From Thermomonas paludicola (GTDB taxonomy: Bacteria; Pseudomonadota; Gammaproteobacteria; Xanthomonadales; Xanthomonadaceae): 64,000 nt of DNA. The stretch lies in the NCBI RefSeq assembly GCF_024498955.1, contig NZ_CP093311.1:1984001-2048000 (forward strand), in the 5' to 3' direction. Shown here one piece after another: positions 56,723 through 64,000 of this stretch; position 1 is the stretch's first letter, and each line of letters starts with the position of its first letter. The translations under genes and the position numbers were made by a program. The notes beneath the pieces are model-generated. The model saw only the letters and a program-made list of their open reading frames with translations. It did no database searches and had not been told where the DNA came from.

Positions 56723-57748
56723 ATGAGCCAGCTCATGACTGCTTCCAGCACCAGCAATGCCCTGCCCGACCTCAAGGCGATCCAGGCCCTGGCCTCGGCA
56801 GACATGGCCGCGCTGGATTCACTGATTCGCCAGCGGCTGGCCTCGGACGTGGTGCTGATCAACCAGATCGCCGAATACATCATCGGGGCGGGCGGCAAGC
56901 GGTTGCGACCGATGCTGCTGCTGCTGGCGGCCGGGGCGCTGGGCGACGCGCAGGGCAAGGGCGTCGGCGGCGACGCCCACCAGCTGGCGGCGGTGGTGGA
57001 GTTCATCCACACCTCCACCCTGTTGCATGACGACGTGGTCGATGAATCCGACCTGCGCCGCGGCCGCAAGACCGCCAATGCGGTATGGGGCAATGCGGCC
57101 AGCGTGCTGGTCGGCGATTTCCTGTACTCGCGCAGCTTCCAGCTGATGGTGGAGCTGGAGCGGATGGACGTGCAGAAAATCCTGGCCGACACCACCAACA
57201 CCATCGCCGAGGGCGAGGTGCTGCAGCTGCTGCACGTGCGCAACCCGGACACCGACGAAGCCGCCTACCTGCGGGTGATCGAACGCAAGACCGCGATCCT
57301 GTTCGCCGCCGCCACCCGCCTGGGCGCGCTGCTGGCCGGCGCCGACGCCGCCACCCAGCAGGCCCTGCACGACTACGGCCTGAACCTTGGCTATGCCTTC
57401 CAGATCGCCGACGACGTGCTGGACTACGCTTCCAATGCCGTCACGCTGGGCAAGAACCTGGGCGATGACCTCGCCGAAGGCAAGATGACCCTGCCGTTGA
57501 TTCACGCGATGGCGCACAGCGACGATGCCACCCGCGCCGAGCTGCGCCGGATCGTCGAACACGGCGACATCGACGGCATGCCGGCGGCACTGGCCGCCAT
57601 CGATGCCTGCAACAGCCTGGCCTACAGCCGCCAGCGCGCAATGGACTACGCGCGCGCCGCCGAGGACGCGCTGGCCGGGCTTGCACGCGGAAACCACACC
57701 GCAGCGCTGCTGGGGCTGGCGCACCACGCGGTCAATCGCGACCACTGA
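56723..57748 (+). CDS. ispB: Octaprenyl diphosphate synthase-type polyprenyl synthase
   Basis: Makes the long-chain prenyl tail of ubiquinone. The two aspartate-rich motifs are DDVVD (103-107) and DDVLD (230-234); GGKRLRP is at 57-63. Bulky residues are absent just before the first motif (HTSTLLH), which fits long products. Length is 341 residues from the first ATG; an ATG four codons in is also possible. Chain length (C40) is inferred from the family. Confidence 0.94.
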   Translation: MSQLMTASSTSNALPDLKAIQALASADMAALDSLIRQRLASDVVLINQIAEYIIGAGGKRLRPMLLLLAAGALGDAQGKGVGGDAHQLAAVVEFIHTSTLLHDDVVDESDLRRGRKTANAVWGNAASVLVGDFLYSRSFQLMVELERMDVQKILADTTNTIAEGEVLQLLHVRNPDTDEAAYLRVIERKTAILFAAATRLGALLAGADAATQQALHDYGLNLGYAFQIADDVLDYASNAVTLGKNLGDDLAEGKMTLPLIHAMAHSDDATRAELRRIVEHGDIDGMPAALAAIDACNSLAYSRQRAMDYARAAEDALAGLARGNHTAALLGLAHHAVNRDH

Positions 57749-57754
57749 CGCGGG

Positions 57755-58537
57755 TTACTCGCGCAGCGCAAATCGCCCGGCAAAGAAGCCGTGCATCATC
57801 GCGTAGGCGCGGCGTGCGGCACGCGGGTCGTACTTGCAGCCGGGCTTGTTGGCTGTCTCCAGCGCGAAGCAGTGCACCGCACCGCCGAAGTTGACGAACT
57901 GCCAATCCGCGCCCGCGCTGTCCATTTCATCTTCGAACGGCACGATCGCCGCCTTCTGGCTTTGGTCTGCGGCGCCGTTCAACACCAGGATGGGCGTCTT
58001 GATGGTGCCCGGCGTCGCCGGACGTTCGGTGTGCAGCCCGCCGTGGAAAGTCACGATGCCGGCCAGCTTGACGCCGCTGCGCGCCAGTTCCAGCACCGAT
58101 GAGCCGCCGAAGCAGAAGCCGAACGCACCGATTCGCGTGGCATCCAGCGGCACCACCGAGGCTTGCGCCTTGAAGGCATCCAGCGCTGCCTGCATGCGCG
58201 CGCGCATCAGCTCCGGCTTCGGATACAGCCCCTGCACCTGCGCCAGCGCCTGCTTGTCGTCGGCCGGGCGCACGCCCGCGCCGTACATGTCCACCACGAA
58301 CACCACGTAGTCGCTACCAGCCTGCTGCCTGGCCTTGTCCAGCGCGGCGGGGGTGACGCCGTACCAGTCCGGCACCATCAGCAAGCCGGGGCGCATCGCC
58401 TTCGATGCATCGTCATACACCACGTAGCCGCTGAAGCGATCCTTGCCCTGCGTCCATTCGACAGGCTTTGCCTGCATGGCGGCGAAGGCGGGGGCGGCGG
58501 CGAACAGCAGTCCGAAAGCGAGCAGGAGGCGGCGCAT
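57755..58537 (-). CDS. Exported dienelactone hydrolase family protein
   Basis: A 260-residue alpha/beta hydrolase with a signal peptide (MRRLLLAFGLLFAAAPAFAA). The triad matches dienelactone hydrolase: C142 (FGFCFGGSS), D191 (NGAADQSQ) and H222 (VHCFALE). A periplasmic location is predicted, which is unusual for chloroaromatic degradation, so the natural substrate is unknown. It is convergent with ispB, 6 bases between the stops. Confidence 0.87.
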   Translation of the reverse strand: MRRLLLAFGLLFAAAPAFAAMQAKPVEWTQGKDRFSGYVVYDDASKAMRPGLLMVPDWYGVTPAALDKARQQAGSDYVVFVVDMYGAGVRPADDKQALAQVQGLYPKPELMRARMQAALDAFKAQASVVPLDATRIGAFGFCFGGSSVLELARSGVKLAGIVTFHGGLHTERPATPGTIKTPILVLNGAADQSQKAAIVPFEDEMDSAGADWQFVNFGGAVHCFALETANKPGCKYDPRAARRAYAMMHGFFAGRFALRE

Positions 58538-58603
58538 GGGGATGGCTCCGGTGGCGATCTGCCTACGCTACCGGAGTTGGGTTTAGTTGGCGTGAACCTA
58601 TCC

Positions 58604-58635
58604 CCCGTCATTCCCGCGAAGGTGGGAATGACGGG
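58604..58635. repeat. Extragenic palindrome (GTCATTCCCGC type)
   Basis: CCCGTCATTCCCGC-gaag-GTGGGAATGACGGG is a 14-bp stem with one G-U type mismatch. This motif is common between genes in many proteobacteria. It lies 7 bases from the murD2 stop, upstream of the hydrolase gene. Confidence 0.7.
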
Positions 58636-58642
58636 CAAACGC

Positions 58643-60064
58643 TTAGGCGATGCCCATGCCCTGGATGCCGGAAATCGCGTCCGGATCGAAGCCGGCCAAT
58701 TCGGCGAAATGGCGGCCGCGCGCCACGTAGTTGCGGTACGGGCCGAAGCTGGGCGCGCCGGGCGACAGCAGCACCACGCCGCCGTCCGGCAGCGCGGCGC
58801 GGGCCTTGCCCATCGCCTCGGCCAGGTCGCCGGCGGCTGCCAGCGTGAAGCCGGCCTGCGCCGCAACGGGCGCCAGCAGCGCGTGGATGCGCGGGCCGTT
58901 CTGCCCCATCGTCACCACCGCGTCCGGCGCGCGCAGGCGCATCGCGTCGGCGAACGCGTCCCACGGCAGGCCGCGGTCGTGGCCGCCGACCAGCACCGCC
59001 ACCGGCCGATCCGCGTACAACTCGAGCGCGGCCAGCGTCGCCATCGGCGTGGTGCTGATCGAATCGTTGACGTAGAGGATGCCGTCGCGCTCGCCCAGCG
59101 GCTGCAAGCGATTGGGCAGCGGCTGGAAGCTGGCCGCGTGCGTGGCCAGTGCCGCCGCATCGAGGCCGAACGCGTCCAGCGCGGTCAGCACCGCGCACAG
59201 GTTGCTGCGGTTGTGGCGACCGGGCAGCGGCAACGTGGCGGTGTCCATCACGAAGGCATCGCCGCGATGCAGCGCATCGCCGCGCAGGTGCCAGCCGCGC
59301 GCGTCGCCATACCAATGAATCTCGCTGTCCGGCAGCTGCAGTTTCGCCAGCAGCGGATCGGCCGCATTCAACACGGCGATGCGCGGCTGCGCCTCCATCA
59401 CCAGCGCCAGCTTGTCGGCGATGTAGCGCGCCTCGCTGCCGTGCCAGTCCAGGTGCTCCGGGTGCAGGTTGGTGACGATGGCGATGTGCGGCCGGGCGCC
59501 TGCCGCGGCGACGTCGCGGGTCTGGTAGCTGGAGAGTTCGATGGCCCAGGCTTCGGCATCGCCGTCCAGCAGTTCCAGCAGCGGCACGCCGATGTTGCCG
59601 CACAGGGCGGTGCGCAGCCCGGCCGCACGCAGCAGGTGCGCCAGCAGCGACGTGGTGGTGCTCTTGCCCTTGGTGCCGGTGACGCAGATCGCGTTCGCCA
59701 CTTCGCCGCCGGCATCGGCACGCTCGGCGAACCACAGCGCGGTGCCGCCGAGGAAGCGGGTGCCGCGCTGCGCGGCGAATGCGGCCTCCGGCCTGTAGGG
59801 GCTGATGCCGGGCGACTTCACCACCACCTCGAACGCGGCGAGGCGCTCGCCGGTGGCGGCATGCTCGATGGACAGCAGCGGGTCGCCAAGACCGGCCGCT
59901 TCGGCCGCTTCCGCCTCGCTGCAGAACAACGTCAACGGCAGCGCAGACAGGCGCGCGCGCAAGGCCGTGTGGGCGGCGCGCCCTTCATGCCCCCAGCCCC
60001 ACAGCGCCACGCGGCGACCGGACAGGTCGTCGATGCGCAGCCGCTCAGGCAGCGAAGCGGACAC
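58643..60064 (-). CDS. murD2: UDP-N-acetylmuramoyl-L-alanine--L-glutamate ligase (MurD2)
   Basis: A Mur ligase of 473 residues with the P-loop GTKGKST (130-136), ELSSYQ and HNRSN motifs. In Xanthomonas oryzae MurD2 adds L-Glu, not D-Glu, to UDP-MurNAc-L-Ala, and MurL then epimerises it. I assign MurD2 because it overlaps murL by 20 bases and because this is not a division (dcw) cluster, where the normal murD resides. The start is GTG at 60064. Ordinary MurD is the alternative if the partner call is wrong. Confidence 0.87.
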   Translation of the reverse strand: MSASLPERLRIDDLSGRRVALWGWGHEGRAAHTALRARLSALPLTLFCSEAEAAEAAGLGDPLLSIEHAATGERLAAFEVVVKSPGISPYRPEAAFAAQRGTRFLGGTALWFAERADAGGEVANAICVTGTKGKSTTTSLLAHLLRAAGLRTALCGNIGVPLLELLDGDAEAWAIELSSYQTRDVAAAGARPHIAIVTNLHPEHLDWHGSEARYIADKLALVMEAQPRIAVLNAADPLLAKLQLPDSEIHWYGDARGWHLRGDALHRGDAFVMDTATLPLPGRHNRSNLCAVLTALDAFGLDAAALATHAASFQPLPNRLQPLGERDGILYVNDSISTTPMATLAALELYADRPVAVLVGGHDRGLPWDAFADAMRLRAPDAVVTMGQNGPRIHALLAPVAAQAGFTLAAAGDLAEAMGKARAALPDGGVVLLSPGAPSFGPYRNYVARGRHFAELAGFDPDAISGIQGMGIA

Positions 60065-61406
60065 GCAGGCGCTCCCACAGCGCGGCGGGAATGCGATGGT
60101 CGTTGTCCAGTGCCAGCAGCGGCTCGATGGCGAGCCCAGCCGCGTCCAGCTGCGGTTCGATCTGTTTTGCGAAGCGCTTCACCACCGCGTCCTCGCGCCA
60201 GTCCGGGCGCTGCGCCAGCGTCGCCATCGCCGCGCGCGACTCGCGGCCCTCGCCCACGCACTCGAACGGCTTGTGGTCGCCGTATTCCAGCAGCGCGTCG
60301 AAGCCGGGCACCTGCGCCGGATCGTCCAGCAGGTTGCGGCCGACGATGCCGACCAGCCGCAGCTTGGGCATGAACGGCGCCAGCGCCAGGAACACGAAGT
60401 GGCACTTCGGGCAGACCCCGCACCAGCGGCTGGTGGGGCGCTCGCCGAGGATGTGGAAGTTGCGGTTGCAGCTGGAGAAATACGCGTCGTAGCGGTCCGT
60501 CCTGGCGAACTGCCGCGCCACCGCCAGCTCGCTCAGCGGGCGCAACAGCGAGTAGTAGTGCAGGTCGGCGGCCACGTGCGACTGCAGGTAGTCGCCGAAC
60601 GCCGATTCGAACGCCCAGCCCTTGGACCACTGGTGGTTGACCTCGCCGGTGCCGGGGATCTGCGAGCCGTAGCTGGCCGAGCGCTCGTTGGAGAACACCA
60701 CCTGGTCGACGCCCAGCAGCACCGCGGCGAAGGCCATGATCGCCGAGTTCACCGCGGTCACCGGGATGTGGCCGTTCCACGCGCCCTGGCGGTTGAATTC
60801 GAACAGCTGCGGCGCCAGCTGGCGGCCGATGTTGAGCGTGGGGAGGCCGGTGTGCGCGGCGCAGGCGGCGATCAGCTGCGAACCGCCGATCCACGTCACC
60901 GTCTGGGCGACGCCCTCGGCGCACAGCGCCTCGATGCTGACCAGCGAGTCCTTGCCGCCGCCGATGGCGACCAGCGCGTGCGGGCGCAGGCCGAGCCCGG
61001 GTGCGGGCAGCGAGGGCGCGGCGTCAGCCGGAAAGCGGATCCTGCCGCGCAGGTCCAGCCCGTTGCGGTAGGCGAATTCGCCCAGCCCGTTGCGGTAGAC
61101 AGTCTGCAGCAACGCGGCGGTGTCGGCGTCGATGGCGTAATCGTCGAGGCGGATCTCGCCCGGCACCGCCGCCTTGTAGTAGCTCACGCCGGCGATCAGG
61201 TGCAGCAGGCGCAGCGCGCGCAGCGCAGCGGCGGCACGCGCTTCGTCCAGCGCGAACGGCGCGCCCGGCAAGGTGACCGTCTCGGTCAGTTCCGGGCCGT
61301 CGTCGAAGGCATACACCAATTGCGCCACGCCGGTCTGCGCGTCGAAGGCGCAGCGGACGAAGCGGAACGTGCGGATGGTGTCGCGGTTGAAAATCCAGTC
61401 GGTCAT
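60045..61406 (-). CDS. murL: UDP-MurNAc-L-Ala-L-Glu epimerase (MurL)
   Basis: A 453-residue enzyme that inverts the terminal L-Glu of UDP-MurNAc-L-Ala-L-Glu to D-Glu, with ATP and Mg, as described in Xanthomonas oryzae. Visible features are a PP-loop-like [15 protein letters not shown] (147-161) and a Cys cluster C313, C329, C332 and C335 (WCGVCPKC), which may hold a metal. This resembles QueC-type PP-loop proteins and fits an adenylated intermediate. It lies 27 bases after lysAC and overlaps murD2. Confidence 0.87.
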   Translation of the reverse strand: MTDWIFNRDTIRTFRFVRCAFDAQTGVAQLVYAFDDGPELTETVTLPGAPFALDEARAAAALRALRLLHLIAGVSYYKAAVPGEIRLDDYAIDADTAALLQTVYRNGLGEFAYRNGLDLRGRIRFPADAAPSLPAPGLGLRPHALVAIGGGKDSLVSIEALCAEGVAQTVTWIGGSQLIAACAAHTGLPTLNIGRQLAPQLFEFNRQGAWNGHIPVTAVNSAIMAFAAVLLGVDQVVFSNERSASYGSQIPGTGEVNHQWSKGWAFESAFGDYLQSHVAADLHYYSLLRPLSELAVARQFARTDRYDAYFSSCNRNFHILGERPTSRWCGVCPKCHFVFLALAPFMPKLRLVGIVGRNLLDDPAQVPGFDALLEYGDHKPFECVGEGRESRAAMATLAQRPDWREDAVVKRFAKQIEPQLDAAGLAIEPLLALDNDHRIPAALWERLRVRFAA

Positions 61407-61433
61407 GGTTGCTCGATAGCTTTGCTGCGCGGT

Positions 61434-64000
61434 TCAACCCGCGTCCGGAAGGACGGCTTCCGCCGGCAGCGTGCGCAGATTGTAGGCGCTGGCCATGCTG
61501 AAGCCGTAGGCGCCGGCGTCGGCGATCAGCATCACGTCGTCCGGCGCGGTGGTGGCGGGCAGCTTGACCCGGTGGCCGAACACGTCGCTGGACTCGCAGA
61601 TCGGCCCGACCACGTCGAAATCGCGCTGCGCGCCATCGTCCAGCCGCGACAGGTTGTGGATGTCGTGCCACGCGTCGTACAGCGCCGGGCGGATCAGCGC
61701 GTTCATGCCGGCGTCCAGCCCGACCCGCAGCACCCCGTCCTTCTCCACCACCTGGGTCGCGCGCGCCAGCAGCACGCCGGCCTCGGCCACCAGGAAGCGG
61801 CCGGGCTCGATCGCCAGCTGGAAGGCCGGATGCACCGCCTTGATCGCGGCCAGTCCCGCCGCCCAGGTGTCGAGGTCGAACGGCTCGTCGTCGTCGGTGT
61901 AGGGAATCGGCAGGCCGCCGCCGATGTCCAGCACTTCCACGCTGCCGATGCGGCGGGCGAAGCCGGCCAGCTCGTCCACCACTTCCTGCCAGTGGCCGAC
62001 GGTTTCGATGCCGCTGCCCAGGTGCGCGTGCAGGCCGGTGATGCGCACGTCCAGCGCGCGCGCGGCCTGCGCGAACTCCTCCACCCGCTGCGCGGACAGG
62101 CCGAACTTGGCCTCCTTGCCGCCGGTGTTGACCTTCTCGTGGTGGCCATCGCCGTGGCCGAGGTCGATGCGCAGCCACAGCGCGCGGCCGCGGAACACCT
62201 CCGGCCAGCGGCGCAGCAGCTCCACGTTGTCCACGGTGACGGTGACGCCGCGCGCCAGCGCCGCCTCGTACTCGTTGATCGGCGCGAAGCTGGGCGTGAA
62301 CAGCACGCGCTGCGGATCGAAGTCCGGCAGCGCCGCGAACACGCGTTCGAGTTCACCCAGCGAGACGCATTCCAGCCCGAAGCCTTCCTCCGCCAGCGTG
62401 CGCAGGATGGCCGGGTGCGAGTTGGCCTTGATCGCGTAGTAGCAGCGATCCACCGCGGCGATCGCCTTGAGCTGGCGCGCGCGTTCGCGCACCGTGGGCA
62501 GGTGGTAGACGTAGCGCGGGGTGCCGGCCTGCGCCAGGTGCAGCAGCGCGTCGCGCTCGCCCGGCGCCTTCCACCACGGCGTCGGGCGCGGGCGCAGCGC
62601 ACCGATGATCTCGCGCCAGCGCGGGCCGAACACGGCGTCCTCGTACACCGGCATCGCGCCGGAATCGATCAGCGCGGCGTGCAGCTTCGGCAGCATGCCG
62701 TCGGCGGCGGCCTCGTCCACCACGAAGGTGAGGTTGAGGTCGTTCGAGGACTGCGAGATCAGGTGCACGTTCTCGCGCCCGAACATCGCCCACACGTCCT
62801 GCAACTTGTGCAGCAGCGAGCGCATGCCGCGCCCCACCAGCGTGATGGCGGCGCAGGGCACGATCACCTTGACCCGGCAGATCGCCGACAGGTCGGCCGA
62901 CAGCGCAGCCAGCACGTCGGTGTTGACCAGGTTCTCGGAGGGATCCAGCGAGACGGTGACGTTGGTTTCCGCCGAACCGATCAGATCCACCGACAGCCCA
63001 TGCTGCTTGAACAGCGCGAACACGTCGGCCAGGAAGCCCACCTGCTGCCACATGCCGATGCCTTCCATCGACACCAGCACGATGCCGTTGCGGCGGCTGA
63101 TCGCCTTCACCCCGGGGACGGGCTCCGCCGCATCATCAATGCTGGTGCCGGGCAGGTGCGGGCGCTCGGTATCGAGGATCGCCATCGGCACGCCGCTGTT
63201 GCGGCAGGGCCGCAGCGCGCGCGGGTGCAGCACCTTGGCGCCGGTAGTGGCGATTTCCTGCGCCTCGTAATAGTCCAGCCGGGTCAGCAGGCGCGCGTCC
63301 GGCACCTCGCGCGGATTGGCGCTGAACATGCCGGGCACGTCGGTCCAGATCTCCACCCGGCGGGCGCCGAGCAGCGCGCCGAAATAGGCGGCCGAGGTAT
63401 CCGAGCCGCCGCGCCCGAGGATCGCGGTGCCGCCGTCCTGGTGCCGGGAAATGAAACCTTGCGTGATGAGCAGGCGTGTGGGCTGCGATGCGAAATGCAC
63501 GCGCCAGTCTTCGCTGCCCTGCCAGCGGCAGTTCACCGACAGCCGCTGCGACCACGCGCTCTGGTTGGGCTGCGGCGGCAGCGCATCGAGCCAGTCGCGC
63601 GCATCCATCCAGCCGATGTCCAGGCCCTGCGCGCGCAGGTAGGCAGCCCCTATCGTGGACGACAGCAACTCGCCCTGCCCCAGCACCTCGGCCTGCCAGT
63701 CCAGCGTGCGCGTGGCCGCGCGCGGATCGTCCAGCAGCGCGCGCAGCGCGGACAGCCGCTCGCCCAGCACTGCATCGGCATCAAGCTCGAGCTCGGCGAG
63801 GAAGGCGCGATGCCGCGCATCGAGCCGGGCCACGCGCTCCGCGCCGTCGGCGGCACCGTCGGCAATCGCGGTCAGCTCGTTGGTGACGCCGGACAGCGCC
63901 GACACCACCACCAGCACCCGCGCATCGTTGTCCTTCGCCCTGCCCGCCACCAGCCGGCCGATGGTGTCCCAGCGCGTGCGTTTCGACACCGATGTTCCAC
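61434..64000 (-). CDS. lysAC: Bifunctional aspartate kinase/diaminopimelate decarboxylase (LysAC), 5' end outside window
   Basis: Two steps at opposite ends of the lysine/diaminopimelate pathway in one chain. The visible start GTSVSKRTRWDTIGRL is part of the kinase KFGGTSV motif, so the frame runs past base 64000. Kinase motif GRGGSDTSAAYFG and an ACT regulatory domain (ISRRNGIVLVSMEGIG) are followed by the PLP decarboxylase half: YYAIKANSHPAI, HLGSGIETV, EPGRFLVAEAG and CESSDVFG. The fusion is known in Xanthomonas and Xylella. It leads the lysAC-murL-murD2 run. Confidence 0.95.
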   Translation of the reverse strand, partial: GTSVSKRTRWDTIGRLVAGRAKDNDARVLVVVSALSGVTNELTAIADGAADGAERVARLDARHRAFLAELELDADAVLGERLSALRALLDDPRAATRTLDWQAEVLGQGELLSSTIGAAYLRAQGLDIGWMDARDWLDALPPQPNQSAWSQRLSVNCRWQGSEDWRVHFASQPTRLLITQGFISRHQDGGTAILGRGGSDTSAAYFGALLGARRVEIWTDVPGMFSANPREVPDARLLTRLDYYEAQEIATTGAKVLHPRALRPCRNSGVPMAILDTERPHLPGTSIDDAAEPVPGVKAISRRNGIVLVSMEGIGMWQQVGFLADVFALFKQHGLSVDLIGSAETNVTVSLDPSENLVNTDVLAALSADLSAICRVKVIVPCAAITLVGRGMRSLLHKLQDVWAMFGRENVHLISQSSNDLNLTFVVDEAAADGMLPKLHAALIDSGAMPVYEDAVFGPRWREIIGALRPRPTPWWKAPGERDALLHLAQAGTPRYVYHLPTVRERARQLKAIAAVDRCYYAIKANSHPAILRTLAEEGFGLECVSLGELERVFAALPDFDPQRVLFTPSFAPINEYEAALARGVTVTVDNVELLRRWPEVFRGRALWLRIDLGHGDGHHEKVNTGGKEAKFGLSAQRVEEFAQAARALDVRITGLHAHLGSGIETVGHWQEVVDELAGFARRIGSVEVLDIGGGLPIPYTDDDEPFDLDTWAAGLAAIKAVHPAFQLAIEPGRFLVAEAGVLLARATQVVEKDGVLRVGLDAGMNALIRPALYDAWHDIHNLSRLDDGAQRDFDVVGPICESSDVFGHRVKLPATTAPDDVMLIADAGAYGFSMASAYNLRTLPAEAVLPDAG

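Noticed and set aside
58163..60373. A 736-codon open frame on the plus strand
   Set aside because: It runs antisense through the hydrolase, an extragenic palindrome and murD2; no recognisable motif.

Overview
This is a very GC-rich chromosomal segment from a gammaproteobacterium, most likely a member of the Lysobacteraceae/Xanthomonadaceae (Xanthomonas, Lysobacter, Luteimonas or Thermomonas relatives). The lineage call is an inference from gene order and content: an aspartate kinase/diaminopimelate decarboxylase fusion (LysAC) beside a MurD2-MurL pair, an rpoE-rseA-mucD-lepA-lepB-rnc-era-recO block with no rseB, a fab cluster with no plsX, and dispersed GC-rich palindromes. Almost every gene is intact. 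No insertion sequence, prophage, CRISPR array or defence island is visible. FtsH is cut by the left edge and LysAC by the right edge.

Layout. 1-2.7 kb: ftsH and rlmE (minus), then yhbY, an Mth938-like gene and rnk (plus). 2.7-11.4 kb: minus-strand envelope-stress and RNA block, rpoE-rseA-mucD then lepA-lepB-DUF4845-rnc-era-recO, with a sigma-E-type promoter before rpoE. 11.5-13.6 kb: a fused beta-oxidation enzyme. 13.7-24.6 kb: minus-strand yceD-rpmF and fabH-fabD-fabG-acpP-fabF-pabB-pabC-mltG-tmk-holB-pilZ. 24.7-31 kb: a small coiled-coil protein with maf, a GT39-type membrane transferase, and moxR-DUF58-TgpA transglutaminase. 31-34.3 kb: HIT, recR, ybaB, dnaX. 34.4-38.9 kb: tRNA-Ser(GGA), then a secreted redox cluster (AraC regulator, cytochrome c lipoprotein, Tat FAD oxidase, Tat PLP enzyme). 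39-46 kb: SRP RNA, kdkA and a heptosyltransferase, DUF6165, tRNA-Ser(CGA), a PP2C phosphatase, dnaQ-rnhA-yafS-like divergent from gloB, and fabI. 46-55.1 kb: proteostasis block ppiD, hupB, lon, clpX, clpP, tig, with tRNA-Val and tRNA-Asp. 55.2-56 kb: tRNA-Pro/Arg/His/Lys and a 60-bp duplication of the tRNA-Lys 3' end. 56-64 kb: ssb, ispB, a dienelactone-hydrolase-like protein, then lysAC-murL-murD2.

How the genes work together. Three envelope themes recur: fatty-acid synthesis (fab cluster, fabI), peptidoglycan (mltG, lysAC, murL, murD2, ispB) and quality control (mucD, lon, clpXP, tig, ppiD). The lysAC-murL-murD2 run is the most distinctive. It joins diaminopimelate supply to the alternative route in which L-Glu is ligated to UDP-MurNAc-L-Ala and then epimerised in place. 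The least understood unit is the AraC/cytochrome c/FAD oxidase/PLP enzyme cluster, which looks like an uncharacterised periplasmic oxidation pathway. The most unusual non-coding structures are the perfect 30-bp inverted repeat that includes the 3' end of tRNA-Ser(GGA), and the duplicated tRNA-Lys 3' end plus terminator around a 121-bp structured insert. No stretch longer than about 300 bases lacks a gene. The larger gaps (34485-34675, 38877-39068, 41633-41863, 48868-49086, 51550-51733, 55104-55352, 55777-56065) hold the promoters, terminators and repeats listed, and otherwise nothing I can recognise.
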